A DNA stretch of 64,000 nt, from positions 16,581-80,580 of the forward strand of contig NZ_VWVV01000034.1 in assembly GCF_009830945.1 (NCBI RefSeq), read 5' to 3'. Under the pieces are notes generated by a model that saw nothing but the letters and a program-made list of their open reading frames with translations, ran no database searches and had not been told where the DNA came from. The DNA is from Nocardiopsis sp. FR4 (GTDB taxonomy: Bacteria; Actinomycetota; Actinomycetes; Streptosporangiales; Streptosporangiaceae). Positions 52,726-61,020 of the stretch are shown here, one piece after another (within the stretch, counting starts at the first letter, position 1; each line of letters starts with the position of its first letter). The position numbers and the translations under genes are program-made.

Positions 52726-52899
52726 CTACTTGCCGAGGACGGCAACCAAGGTGGCCCACTCCCCAGCTTCGAACCCGAGGTGGGCTAGGCCGCGGTTCTG
52801 GGTGTCCCGAACCAGGGTCTGCTTGCCTTCGGAGACCTCGACGCAGTTCTGCGCGCCCGCACTGTAACTGGACTTGTGCCAGCCCTGCTCAACCTGCAT
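52726..52899 (-). CDS. DUF397 small protein
   Basis: 57 residues: MQVEQGWHKSSYSAGAQNCV, then EVSEGKQTLVRDTQ and FEAGEWATLVAVLGK. WxKSSYS...NCVEV is the DUF397 signature. These small proteins are nearly always encoded beside XRE/DUF5753 regulators in actinomycetes and are thought to be their partners or targets. Too short for ordinary gene lists; I read it from the sequence. Its ATG lies inside the last codons of the XRE gene, so they are translationally coupled. Confidence 0.85.
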   Translation of the reverse strand: MQVEQGWHKSSYSAGAQNCVEVSEGKQTLVRDTQNRGLAHLGFEAGEWATLVAVLGK

Positions 52900-53707
52900 A
52901 TTCCTTGCTCATCTCCTTGAGGAAGGCCACGGACGCGGTTGGCGTCCGGGCGTTCGCCTGCAATCTACTGAACAGCACCCCGAACTGCCGTACCTCCGTC
53001 GGCACATCTGTGGTCTGTCCGCGATAGATGGACTCTACGTGTACCAACTCTGGCGCTGAGGGCGAGGCCAGCAGCGAGAAAGGACCATCTAGTCCTGCGT
53101 GTGGGAGCTGCCCCCACGCGTGCATCTGGAGCATGATGCGCCCCGACTCGGCCAACTGCACCATGGCGTCGATCTGGGCTTTCATGACCGCATTCGGACC
53201 GATCGGTCGTCGCACCACGACATCGTCCAAGACCACGTGGTACTGCGGGCCGTCCTTGCGTAGGACGTCCTTGGACCGCTCAGTGCGTATGCGGGTTCGC
53301 TCGCGGATCTCGGCTTCGCTCAGCCAGGGCGCTCCTGAGTGGAAAACGGCTGCTGTGTAGGGCTCGGCCTGGAGCACCCCGGGGACCAGGCTGTTGTGAT
53401 ACTCGCGGATCACTGCCGCTTCTGCTTGTAGCTCATGGAGTTGCCCTAGCCAGTCGACGTGCTCAGGCTCATACAGTTCGCTGTACAGACGCGCCAGGCG
53501 CCCGCCTGACTTGAGGAAGCCGTCAACACCGTCTACTTCCGCTTCGTTGAGCCTTCTGCGGCCATTTTCAATGTGGGACACATGCCCTTTGCTGCACCTC
53601 AGGTGTCCGGCTAGAGCCGTTTGCGTCTTCCCTGCCCTCTTGCGCGATCTGACCAGGGCCTGGCCAAAGCGCACGTCTGAGACATTTCGGTCATCCATCT
53701 CTTCCAT
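52889..53707 (-). CDS. XRE regulator with DUF5753 domain
   Basis: 272 residues. HTH at about 13-65 (FGQALVRSRKRAGKTQTALA, GHLRCSKGHVSHIENGRRRL). The rest is DUF5753: REYHNSLVPGVLQAEPYTAA, DVVVRRPIGPNAVMKAQIDA, MLQMHAWGQLPHAGLDGPFS, VHVESIYRGQTTDVPTEVRQ. This class includes Scr1-type regulators, some described as antitoxin-like, and works with the DUF397 partner encoded just downstream. ATG 53707; ATG four codons later has a purine-rich stretch ahead and is an alternative. Divergent from the small genes at 53832 and 54060. Confidence 0.88.
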   Translation of the reverse strand: MEEMDDRNVSDVRFGQALVRSRKRAGKTQTALAGHLRCSKGHVSHIENGRRRLNEAEVDGVDGFLKSGGRLARLYSELYEPEHVDWLGQLHELQAEAAVIREYHNSLVPGVLQAEPYTAAVFHSGAPWLSEAEIRERTRIRTERSKDVLRKDGPQYHVVLDDVVVRRPIGPNAVMKAQIDAMVQLAESGRIMLQMHAWGQLPHAGLDGPFSLLASPSAPELVHVESIYRGQTTDVPTEVRQFGVLFSRLQANARTPTASVAFLKEMSKEYAG

Positions 53708-53799
53708 GGCGTTTATTCAACCAGGGGAGTTGCTTTCTGTCTACGGGAAGTTGTCATAAGTTGCTTCGAGGTATTCAGTAGTGGTCATGTCATGCGGTC

Positions 53800-53811
53800 C
53801 TCTTTAAAGAG
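53800..53811. promoter_or_regulatory. CTCTTTAAAGAG palindrome
   Basis: A perfect 12-bp palindrome in the divergent region between the XRE/DUF5753 gene and the small genes at 53832. The same interval holds two copies of AGTTGCTT (near 53728 and 53758). Both are candidate binding sites for the XRE protein. Confidence 0.35.
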
Positions 53812-53831
53812 CGACCTCTCGGTGGAATCTT

Positions 53832-54041
53832 ATGACCATCGAGACAGGTGCTGGGTCGGAGCTAGGCCGTAGGAGTGGGGTTTTCCCGAACACCCCAGCT
53901 CTCAAGGGGCCAACAGCAACACTCCGGCAACCCTCTCCGAAGAGGCAAGTGGCCCCGCTGTCCAGCGGCAACCACCGCAACAAGAGAACGCCCCGGCGCC
54001 GTTCGCGGCGGCTCCAGGGCGTGACGCCCCACCTGACCTGA
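53832..54041 (+). CDS. Small hypothetical protein, 69 aa
   Basis: ATG 53832 opens MTIETGAGSELGRRSG and ends GVTPHLT at 54041, 19 nt before the next small gene. Basic C-terminus (NKRTPRRRSRRLQ). The SD is weak (GGTGG). No family recognised. Included because it lies in a same-strand run with the next two genes and right after a promoter-like region; it may be a chance frame. Confidence 0.35.
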   Translation: MTIETGAGSELGRRSGVFPNTPALKGPTATLRQPSPKRQVAPLSSGNHRNKRTPRRRSRRLQGVTPHLT

Positions 54042-54059
54042 AATGACCTGAGGTGAGAC

Positions 54060-54233
54060 ATGCAGCAGCATACCGATCCCTCCGCCTACGGAACCACACA
54101 ACGCAGGATCAAAACACCCCAGCGTTCCCGGAAAGCCCGCCGTAACCTCCACACGGCGTCCGGATTTCTTGCCCGAACCCTTCAGATACGGGGTGACGCC
54201 AGGCCGACGCCCATCACTGTGGGAGGCAACTGA
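54060..54233 (+). CDS. Small basic protein, 57 aa
   Basis: ATG 54060 with CTGAGGTGAG upstream; sequence MQQHTDPSAYGTTQRRIKTP to DARPTPITVGGN. Its TGA overlaps the ATG of the ATPase-fold gene (TGATG), which argues that it is translated and coupled. Strongly basic; function unknown. Confidence 0.5.
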   Translation: MQQHTDPSAYGTTQRRIKTPQRSRKARRNLHTASGFLARTLQIRGDARPTPITVGGN

Positions 54234-54649
54234 TGCTTGCCCTCTCGCACGACCAGACCCTCATCTGGAAGGGCCGGACCAGCTTCCCCGGGATTCCTGA
54301 GTCCGTTGGAGCTGCTCGCACATGGGTGACAGCAAGGTTCACCGACCAGGGCATAGAACCGCCCGAAGGCCTCATCCTCGTGCTCTCCGAGCTGGCGACC
54401 AACGCCATCTCCCACACCCGCAGCGGAAACGCTGGCGGACAGTTCGCGGTCAGGACCCTCGTCTACAGCGACCGCGTTCGCGTCGAGGTCCGTGACGGCG
54501 GCCCCTTCGAGAACACGCACCCCCTCCACCCCTCCGCTCCCGAGCTTCTGGCCGAGCACGGACGCGGCCTGATCCTGGTCAACGCGCTCGCCTCCTCGTG
54601 GGGACGCCTGACGAACGGCCGCGGTGTCTTCGCGGAGGTGCTCCGATGA
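54233..54649 (+). CDS. Anti-sigma-type ATP-binding protein (HATPase_c_2)
   Basis: 138 residues: a GHKL ATPase fold like RsbW/SpoIIAB. N box LSELATNAISHT, G1 box VEVRDGGPFEN, G2 box EHGRGLILVNALA. Proteins of this kind bind and inhibit sigma factors or phosphorylate anti-anti-sigma factors, but no sigma or STAS gene is adjacent. In actinomycetes they frequently accompany XRE/DUF397 pairs, as here, and the three may form one signalling module. The 275 bp that follow have no convincing gene. Confidence 0.85.
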   Translation: MLALSHDQTLIWKGRTSFPGIPESVGAARTWVTARFTDQGIEPPEGLILVLSELATNAISHTRSGNAGGQFAVRTLVYSDRVRVEVRDGGPFENTHPLHPSAPELLAEHGRGLILVNALASSWGRLTNGRGVFAEVLR

Positions 54650-54924
54650 CGGGGGCTTGCACACCAGCACCCCCATGAGCCGGTGCGGCGATGACGTGCC
54701 CCCGTCCCCTCGTCGGGAGGTTTCCGCGCCGCACCACACCCGGGCCCTGGCTCTTGACCCAGCCGGGGCCCGGGCCCCACACCACAACGCTGCCCCTGCC
54801 GGGAGATCAGGGGCGGCTTCCCCTGGTGGGACGCCACCAGGAACCGGGGCCACCGGGCTGGATGAAAGAAGGGACCGGTGGCCCCTCACCAACAAAACCC
54901 CCGTAAGCGAAAGGAGAAGAGGGC

Positions 54925-55539
54925 GTGACGGCCTTGCTGTGCGGGTACTGCGGCAAACCACGCGAGGGAGGAGCAGCGGCCTACCGCTGCACCTGCATCC
55001 CCGCCGAGGTATGGCGGTCCCCGGACCTGGCCCAGGCTGTACGCACCCTGAACCTGGCCGAGGTCATCCGGTGCCTGCGCCGCCACTCCGCGACCAGACA
55101 CCTGTCCCAGTCGGCTCTGGCCAGCCTGTGCGGCCTGTCGCAGGCGATGATCTCGCGTCTGGAGGCCGGCGCGCACGTTTCCAGCATCAGCCGCGCCGTC
55201 ACCGCTTTGGCAGGTCTGGGAGCGCCGGGAGTCTCGGACGGCACGCGGTGGCGCCTGCCCGACGACGACGAGCCCTTGCCCCTGGCCGACCCCCAGGCCG
55301 CCCCGGAGTTGCCGTGCGTGGTCATCACCAGTCCTGTCCCTATCCACGTGTGGGTGAGGGACACGCAGGACACCACCGACGTCGCCTTCGTTTCCACCCC
55401 AGACGGTCCGTGCCTGGTCATCAACCGCAACATCCCCTGGGGCGTGACCAGCGCCCCGGGTGGAGCAACCGCATGGTTTGCCCTGACTGTTCCTAAGCGA
55501 TCCGCTCTGACCGCATCCGAGTCGAAGGACCCTCGATGA
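54925..55539 (+). CDS. Zinc-ribbon / HTH protein, first gene of the ligase operon
   Basis: 204 residues. N-terminal Cys set CGYCGKP...YRCTC (about 6-29) suggests a small zinc-binding knob. A helix-turn-helix follows (LSQSALASLCGLSQAMISRL). The C-terminal half (CVVITSPVPIHVWVRDTQDT, NRNIPWGVTSAPGGATAWFA) is unassigned. GTG 54925 with AAAGGAGAAG upstream. It opens a run of genes on the + strand with overlaps or short gaps to 61019 and is the obvious candidate regulator. Confidence 0.7.
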   Translation: MTALLCGYCGKPREGGAAAYRCTCIPAEVWRSPDLAQAVRTLNLAEVIRCLRRHSATRHLSQSALASLCGLSQAMISRLEAGAHVSSISRAVTALAGLGAPGVSDGTRWRLPDDDEPLPLADPQAAPELPCVVITSPVPIHVWVRDTQDTTDVAFVSTPDGPCLVINRNIPWGVTSAPGGATAWFALTVPKRSALTASESKDPR

Positions 55540-55751
55540 CCCTCCCCATGAGCGTCCTGACCGCCCGGAAGCCTCGACTACGCCGCGCGGCTTTCCAGGA
55601 GGTCCGTTGGCAGGCCGCTCAGCAAGGGTTCGTGCTTTCCCGGGCCCGGCGACTAGTCGGGGCGGTCTACACCCTCACCTCGCTCGACGGAGACACCGTG
55701 CTCCTTTACGACCTCGGTGAAGTCCGTGCCTTTCTCAACTACCCCTCGTGA
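55536..55751 (+). CDS. Small hypothetical protein, 71 aa
   Basis: ATG overlaps the preceding stop (ATGA). Sequence features: RLRRAAFQEVRWQAAQQGFV, then VGAVYTLTSLDGDTVLLYDL, a beta-rich C-terminus. Basic N-terminus. No family recognised. Translational coupling to the HTH gene supports it being real. Confidence 0.6.
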   Translation: MTLPMSVLTARKPRLRRAAFQEVRWQAAQQGFVLSRARRLVGAVYTLTSLDGDTVLLYDLGEVRAFLNYPS

Positions 55752-55817
55752 CCGCGTGCACCCCAACTTGAGGCCTACCTCTGCGACGGTCCACCTGATC
55801 AGGAACTGAGGAAACCT

Positions 55818-56660
55818 GTGCCCGCATCCACCTCATTCGACCTCACGGCGATCCGCACCCGATCTGACCTGCTGGCCGAGAAAGCTCACCGAACCCACCT
55901 CACCCGCGACGAGGCACGCCACCTCACCGGCTGGACCGGCGCGGAGCTGACGCGCTTGGCGTTGGACAACGTCGTCCAGGCCGAGTACTCCGGCAAGGGA
56001 TACACCCGATTCTCCACGGCCTCCCTGCTCCGGTTGATGCGTCGCAGGAGGCAGCCCTTCTCCCTCTTCGACGTGGTGCGCTCCGCCGCGGACGGCGGCC
56101 AGCGCCTGACTGACGACGCACTGGCCGTGGACGAGGCCACCACCCGAAACCGCAGGGATCTCCAGGCGAGGAGAGCACGGTGTTACCGGCTTGTGCGCCG
56201 CGACCATGTGGTGCCCACCGATCCGGCCTGGAGCGCCTGGTATCAGGGCAGGACCACACTGGCCGAACACCTCCTGGGCCAGGAGCGCGAACGCCGAGCC
56301 ATCGAGCGCGCCGAGTTCGCCGCCTACGGACTTCCCCTGACGACCTTGTGGATTCCCACCCTGCCCCTCACCTCCTATGGGCGCTACACCCGAGCGGTCC
56401 TTGCCCAAGCTCATCGGGCCGGTCAGCGCGTGCGCGTGGGCAGCTCTGACCAGGTGCGACACATGGAAGCCGAGGAGCCTCTGCCGGAGGTGACGGTGTA
56501 CGAGGCCGCCGTGGTGTACCTGCACACCTACACCCGCCTCGGCCGCCGCGACGGCGCGATCCGGATCGTTGATCCCGACCTCGCCACCCACCTGTGCGAG
56601 CAGATGAAACACCTGTGCCGCACCGCCGCGACCCTCAACCACCTCCAGGAGGCTGCGTGA
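55818..56660 (+). CDS. HTH-like protein of unknown function
   Basis: 280 residues. The N-terminal 80 residues look like a MerR-type winged HTH: LTRDEARHLTGWTGAELTRL, SGKGYTRFSTASLLRLMRRR. The rest is helical and basic (EHLLGQERERRAIERAEFAA) with a C-terminal IRIVDPDLATHLCEQMKHLC segment. No family recognised. GTG 55818. The stop overlaps the GTG of the membrane protein gene (GTGA). Confidence 0.55.
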   Translation: MPASTSFDLTAIRTRSDLLAEKAHRTHLTRDEARHLTGWTGAELTRLALDNVVQAEYSGKGYTRFSTASLLRLMRRRRQPFSLFDVVRSAADGGQRLTDDALAVDEATTRNRRDLQARRARCYRLVRRDHVVPTDPAWSAWYQGRTTLAEHLLGQERERRAIERAEFAAYGLPLTTLWIPTLPLTSYGRYTRAVLAQAHRAGQRVRVGSSDQVRHMEAEEPLPEVTVYEAAVVYLHTYTRLGRRDGAIRIVDPDLATHLCEQMKHLCRTAATLNHLQEAA

Positions 56661-57424
56661 GCAGGCCGCGCCGCCGCCCCGCGCCGATCTCGACCGTCAC
56701 CGCCTACACCCTCGTCGCCGGGGCCCTTGCGGTGGTGTTCGTCCCACCACTGGCCCTGTCGGCCCTGCTCCCAGAGACCGGGCCGGGGAGCGCGTGGCAC
56801 TGGGCCGGGGTCGCGACCCTGACGCTGGCCCTGGCTCTGGCCACCACCTGGCGGGTGACCCACCTACTGGGCATCAGCGTGCGCGACTTGGGCCTAGCCC
56901 CCACCTGGACACGGCAGCCGGGGCTGCTGGCCCGCATGGACTTCCAGTACCAGGGCCTGCTGGTCTTCGGCGGGGCCTTGGCCCTGTTCCTGGTGCCCTA
57001 CTCGGTGACTTTCCTGCCGGGGATGCTCACCCTCGACGTGCCCACCGACGCCACAGGCCACCACCTGCGCACCCTGTGGACGATCGGCCCCGCACAGATC
57101 GCCGTCGCCATCGCCATGGAGCTGGTGCTCCTCGGTGTGGTCGTCACCTTGGCTGAGGCCGCGCGCTTCCCGGCCTGGGAGGTCTACCTGCTCTCGACCG
57201 TCGCCCGGACGGCCTTCGGTGCCACGGTCGGGTGGGAGCTGCTGCTCCTGGTCCCCGTTGCCGTGGGCACGGTGTGGCTCTACCGGCGCACCCACCTCCT
57301 AACGCCGATCATCGCCGCGCACGTCGTCGCCGCCCTGGCCCAGACCGCGGTCGCGGCGTGGGCCTCCTGGATCAGCGGCGCTATCTACCAGCCCGCCTTC
57401 GTCTTCATCCTCTTCCCTCTGTGA
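56657..57424 (+). CDS. Multi-helix membrane protein, CPBP-like
   Basis: 255 residues with about eight hydrophobic helices. The C-terminal TPIIAAHVVAALAQ resembles the third motif of CPBP intramembrane proteases, and IAMELVLLGVVVTL sits where the EExxxR motif should be, but only one Glu remains and the Arg is absent. It is therefore probably a non-catalytic relative or a convergent look-alike. Coupled to the upstream gene by a 4-bp overlap. A membrane partner in an operon that otherwise encodes cytosolic enzymes could be a transporter or immunity protein. Confidence 0.55.
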   Translation: MSRPRRRPAPISTVTAYTLVAGALAVVFVPPLALSALLPETGPGSAWHWAGVATLTLALALATTWRVTHLLGISVRDLGLAPTWTRQPGLLARMDFQYQGLLVFGGALALFLVPYSVTFLPGMLTLDVPTDATGHHLRTLWTIGPAQIAVAIAMELVLLGVVVTLAEAARFPAWEVYLLSTVARTAFGATVGWELLLLVPVAVGTVWLYRRTHLLTPIIAAHVVAALAQTAVAAWASWISGAIYQPAFVFILFPL

Positions 57425-57447
57425 CCCGCGCCGTGGAAGGCAACCAC

Positions 57448-58368
57448 ATGACCGACAGTCCTACGCCGTTCCGGCTCGCCCTGATCAACGTTCAGAACGG
57501 CGGTCTGCGCCACCCGGGCGGCCTCGACCAGGTGTTGCCGGAGGTGTTCGCGACCGTCGAGGCCGCACCGAGCCTGATCGTGGTCAACGAGGCCCGCGAC
57601 TGGGCCAAGGACGGCTCGCGCCTCGGGCTGCGGGCTGCCAGGGTCTTGTCCGACCGTTTCGGTCCCCGCTACCAGATCCGCATCGGTCACCTGCGCCGCG
57701 CGCCCGTCCCACCCGCGATCCTGTGGGATCCGGACCAGCTCGCCCTACTGCGGTGGGACACCCCTGAGACCACCCCGGACAACGCGAACGTGTGGAACCG
57801 AGGAGTGTTCCAAACCTCGTGGTGGGAGGACCCGCTCACCATCCTGGCGATGCACTGGCACCCCTGGGACCGCGACGAGCGCATGCAGGCGGCTCGGATC
57901 GCCTCCGGATTGCTAGGTCCGCTGCACCGGGCGATCCTGGCTGGCGACTGCAACTGCTCCCCATCCGGTGACCGGCGCTTGTGGCCCGTCACCGACTTCA
58001 CCCAGATGCCCGAACACCAGTGCCACCACAAGGGCTGGCAGCCGGACGGGCCGACGGGTCCGTGGGTGCCGCACACCGCGCCCTTGGACCACCTCATCGG
58101 AGCGTGGGATCCCACCACCCGCACCCGCGTGGGCGGCACAGGGTGGAGCACCGCCCTGGAGGCCGTCTGGGAGAAGCTCGGCCGACCAAACGAGCCGTTC
58201 CCCGCCACCGTCAACGACAACGTTGATCCGGGCGGCGGGATGACGATCGACCACATCCTGCTCAGCCCTGTACTGGCCAAAACCGTGATCCCCGAGGAGA
58301 CCCTCGTCCACCGGCCCCAGGGCCCGATGGTCACCGACCACCGGCTGGTCACCACCGCCCTGCGCTAA
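57448..58368 (+). CDS. Endonuclease/exonuclease/phosphatase-family enzyme
   Basis: 306 residues. EEP motifs are complete: ALINVQNGG near the N-terminus, the metal-binding Glu in VVNEARDW, the AGDCNCSP (GDxN) strand, IDHILLSP and the C-terminal VTDHRLVTTAL (SDHxP-type His). EEP enzymes cleave phosphodiesters or phosphomonoesters of DNA, lipids or small metabolites; the substrate is unknown. There is no signal peptide. ATG 57448, 23 nt after the membrane protein. A hairpin at 58376 separates it from the ligase gene. Confidence 0.8.
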   Translation: MTDSPTPFRLALINVQNGGLRHPGGLDQVLPEVFATVEAAPSLIVVNEARDWAKDGSRLGLRAARVLSDRFGPRYQIRIGHLRRAPVPPAILWDPDQLALLRWDTPETTPDNANVWNRGVFQTSWWEDPLTILAMHWHPWDRDERMQAARIASGLLGPLHRAILAGDCNCSPSGDRRLWPVTDFTQMPEHQCHHKGWQPDGPTGPWVPHTAPLDHLIGAWDPTTRTRVGGTGWSTALEAVWEKLGRPNEPFPATVNDNVDPGGGMTIDHILLSPVLAKTVIPEETLVHRPQGPMVTDHRLVTTALR

Positions 58369-58375
58369 CAAGACC

Positions 58376-58423
58376 CCCGCACGGTCGGGCTCCGACCCCT
58401 TGTATCCCGCCTGGCCGTGCGGG
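58376..58423 (+). terminator. Hairpin between phosphoesterase and ligase genes
   Basis: CCCGCACGG (58376-58384) pairs with CCGTGCGGG (58415-58423) and encloses a smaller TCGG/CCGA stem. It may attenuate read-through into the ligase gene. Confidence 0.45.
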
Positions 58424-58455
58424 CCCACGAATACCCCTCAAGGACAAGGACCATC

Positions 58456-59427
58456 ATGCACATCTCTCCCTTGACTCCTGATGAGATCCCCGGCCCGATC
58501 GCGGTGATCACCGGCGGCACCAGCCGCGAACGCGACCGCTCCCTGCTCTCCGGAGCCGCGGTCGCCACCTCCCTCACCCGGCAGGGCATCCCCCACTACC
58601 TGGTGGACCCGGCCGGACCCGATCTGCCCGGCCAGCTCCGGGGCGCGGCTGCGGCCTTCCTCGCGATCGCCGGGCAGGGCGCTGAGGACGGCGGCCTCCA
58701 GGGCGTGCTCGATTCCCTCGGCATCCCCTACACCGGGTCGGGAGTGATGGCCAGCGCCGTCGGCATGCACAAACCCACCGCGAAGATCCTGGTCGCCGCC
58801 GAGGGGGTGCCCGTCGCAGATGGCGAGCTCGTCTCCGCAGGCAACACGTCCTTCGAGTGGGAGGACCTGGGGTGGCCGGTCATCGTCAAGCCCACCTCCG
58901 AAGGCGGTTCGGTGGGGATGGCCATCGCCCACACCGAAGCCGAGCTGGCGGCGATCGTCGAGGCCAGCGCCGAGGACTTGTTGGTGGAGCGCCTGCACCC
59001 GGGCCAGGCCGTGACCGTGGGCGTGCTGGAGTCCGCGGACGGCACGCTCACGGCACTGCCGCCGCTGGAGGCCCGCACTACCACCGACTTCTACTCCTAC
59101 GAGGCCAAACGCAACCCCGACCTGCACACTTACATCTGCCCGGCCGACCTCCCGCACCAGGTCACCACGCATCTGGGCTGGTACGCCAGGGACGCCCACC
59201 GCGCGCTCGGCTGCGTCACCTACTCCCGGTCCGACTTCATGGTCAGCGAGGACGGCACGGTCGTGTGGCTGGAGATCAACACCCTGCCGGGCCTGTCCCC
59301 GACCGGGAACCTGGCCGCCATGGCCCAGGCCGCAGGCATCGACTACGACCAGCTCATCGCGCACATCCTGCGCCCCGCCCTGGCCCGCACCCAGAAGAAG
59401 GAGGCCGCCAGTGCTGTCAGCCAGTGA
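58456..59427 (+). CDS. D-Ala-D-Ala-ligase-like ATP-grasp enzyme with changed second subsite
   Basis: 323 residues, the length of Ddl enzymes. N-terminal VITGGTSRERDRSLLSG keeps the Glu that binds the first D-Ala (E. coli DdlB Glu15). ATP-grasp elements are IVKPTSEGGSVGMAIAH, SRSDFMV (Arg255 equivalent) and LEINTLPGLSPTGNLAAMAQ (Asn272 equivalent). Two residues differ: after YSYEAK the omega-loop Tyr216 is Arg, and the Ser281 position that binds the second amino acid's carboxylate is Gly. So it likely joins D-Ala to something other than D-Ala. It overlaps the PLP-enzyme gene by 17 bp. Confidence 0.8.
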   Translation: MHISPLTPDEIPGPIAVITGGTSRERDRSLLSGAAVATSLTRQGIPHYLVDPAGPDLPGQLRGAAAAFLAIAGQGAEDGGLQGVLDSLGIPYTGSGVMASAVGMHKPTAKILVAAEGVPVADGELVSAGNTSFEWEDLGWPVIVKPTSEGGSVGMAIAHTEAELAAIVEASAEDLLVERLHPGQAVTVGVLESADGTLTALPPLEARTTTDFYSYEAKRNPDLHTYICPADLPHQVTTHLGWYARDAHRALGCVTYSRSDFMVSEDGTVVWLEINTLPGLSPTGNLAAMAQAAGIDYDQLIAHILRPALARTQKKEAASAVSQ

Positions 59428-60412
59428 CGTGGACGCGGCGGCCCGCCGCCTGGACGGCGCAGTCGTGCGCACCCCCGTGGTGTCCTCCCCGGCTCTGACC
59501 CGCGAGGTCGGGGTGCCGGTGGTGTGCAAGACCGAGAATCTCCAGCACACCGGGGCGTTCAAGTACCGGGGGGCACTGCACGCCCTGCTCGGACTGTCCG
59601 ACACCCAACGGAAGCGGGGTGTGGTCGGAGCGTCCTCGGGCAATCACGGCGGCGCGTTGGCCTTGGCCGGACACGAACTCGGAGTGCCCGTGACCGTGGT
59701 CCTGCCCTCCGACGTGCCCGCGGTGAAAGCCGACCGGGCCCGCGTCCTGGGGGCGCAGGTGGTGTCCTACGACAGGCACACCCAGGACCGGGACGCGCTC
59801 GTGGCGGAGCTGGCTGCCGAACACGGGTACACGATCGTGCCCTCGGCCGACCACCCCGCCGTGATGGCCGGGGCCGGCACCGTCGCTGTGGAACTGCTCT
59901 CCCAGGTGCCCGACGTGCGGACCGTGCTCGTGCCGGTGGGCGGGGGTGGTCTGGCTGCCGGGTGCGCCACCTGGCTCGCGGAGGCTGCCCCGCACGTGCG
60001 GGGCATCGGGGTGGAACCCGAGGACGCGGCCGACACCGCCGCCTCGCTGCTGGTCGGGGAGCGGGTGCGTATCGACGTGCCCACCACGTGCGCGGACGGG
60101 TTGCGCCACACCACCCCACCGCCGGGCTCCTTCGAGGTGAACCAGCGCCTGCTGGCCGGAATCGTCACCGTGTCCGAGGCCGACATCGCGACCGCGATGT
60201 CGTGGTGCTTCGAGCACTTGCGCCTGGTGGTCGAGCCGTCCGGGGCGACTGCTCTGGCCGCGCTGTCCGCCCGGTGGGGCGAGATCGGCGAGGGGCCAGT
60301 CGGGGTGGTGCTCTCGGGCGGTAACGTCTCCCGGGAAACGTTCGTCCGGTTGGTAGGAGAATCCGGTGGCAACCCGGTGCGGGGCCTGCGAGAACACGAG
60401 CACGCTGCATGA
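59411..60412 (+). CDS. Serine racemase / threonine dehydratase-like PLP enzyme
   Basis: 333 residues, fold-type II PLP enzyme. The Schiff-base lysine is in HTGAFKYRGALHAL, the phosphate/cofactor loop is ASSGNHGGALALAG, and the PLP phosphate-binding loop is VPVGGGGLAAGCATWL. It shares these with eukaryotic-type serine racemases, threonine dehydratases and D-serine-type dehydratases, which cannot be separated by eye. Because it is translationally coupled to a D-Ala ligase homologue, production of a D-amino acid such as D-serine is the most economical guess; beta-elimination is the alternative. There is no regulatory ACT domain, so it is not biosynthetic IlvA. Confidence 0.82.
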   Translation: MLSASDVDAAARRLDGAVVRTPVVSSPALTREVGVPVVCKTENLQHTGAFKYRGALHALLGLSDTQRKRGVVGASSGNHGGALALAGHELGVPVTVVLPSDVPAVKADRARVLGAQVVSYDRHTQDRDALVAELAAEHGYTIVPSADHPAVMAGAGTVAVELLSQVPDVRTVLVPVGGGGLAAGCATWLAEAAPHVRGIGVEPEDAADTAASLLVGERVRIDVPTTCADGLRHTTPPPGSFEVNQRLLAGIVTVSEADIATAMSWCFEHLRLVVEPSGATALAALSARWGEIGEGPVGVVLSGGNVSRETFVRLVGESGGNPVRGLREHEHAA

Positions 60413-61019
60413 GCCGGTGGAGGCGATCACCCAGTACGCCTCTCCCGAGCTGATCAGCGCGATCGCGTATGAAGGACACGACCCCGGCGCCGACCCCGCG
60501 TGGGCGGTGTCGGGGGCCGCCTCCCGGGAGGAGTACAGCACGTGGTGCCGTCACTCCTGTGGGATGGCGTGCCTGCGTATGGTGCTCATTCACCGCGACG
60601 GCGACGCACCGCCGCTGCTTGAACTCCTGCACGGGGTCCGCAAGGCGGGTGGGTACGTCGAACAGCCGGACGGGTCGGTGAAGGGGTTGATCTACGCGCC
60701 GTTCGTGGAGTACGTGCGTGACACCCACCGCCTGGACGCCCGGGTGCGCACCGACCTGGACACCACCGCTCTGCTCCAAGAGCTGAACCAGGGGAGGATG
60801 GTGCTGGCCTCGGTGCACAAGGAGATCCGCCGACCGGACCGCCCGGCACCGGGCCGGGGCGGACACCTGGTGCTCGTCATCGGCCACCACGGCGGGATGG
60901 TGCACTTCCGTAATCCGTCCGGGCACCGTCCGGACGCCGTCTCCGCGACGCTCCCGGCCGAGCGTTTCGGGGAGTTCTTCGCCGGGCGGGGTGTGATCGT
61001 GGACCCCGCCCGGCAGTGA
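60366..61019 (+). CDS. C39-like cysteine peptidase
   Basis: 217 residues. The nucleophile region YSTWCRHSCGMACLRMVL matches the C39-like CGxxxLxMVL signature, with the catalytic His in GGHLVLVIGHHGG and a downstream FRNPSGH. No signal peptide or transporter domain, so it acts in the cytosol. C39 peptidases usually trim RiPP leader peptides at double-Gly sites. GTG 60366 overlaps the PLP-enzyme gene by 47 bp, tight coupling that implies joint function. No precursor peptide with a GG leader is visible in the operon. It ends 1 bp before the convergent murF stop. Confidence 0.75.
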   Translation: MATRCGACENTSTLHEPVEAITQYASPELISAIAYEGHDPGADPAWAVSGAASREEYSTWCRHSCGMACLRMVLIHRDGDAPPLLELLHGVRKAGGYVEQPDGSVKGLIYAPFVEYVRDTHRLDARVRTDLDTTALLQELNQGRMVLASVHKEIRRPDRPAPGRGGHLVLVIGHHGGMVHFRNPSGHRPDAVSATLPAERFGEFFAGRGVIVDPARQ

Positions 61020-61020
61020 C

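Noticed and set aside
54691..54906. 71-codon frame MTCPRPLVGRF... between the ATPase and HTH genes
   Set aside because: Pro/Gly/Thr-rich chance-like composition and no good ribosome-binding site.
58456..61019. A classical vancomycin-resistance operon
   Set aside because: No vanH, vanX, vanY, membrane serine racemase or two-component pair; only the general logic is shared.
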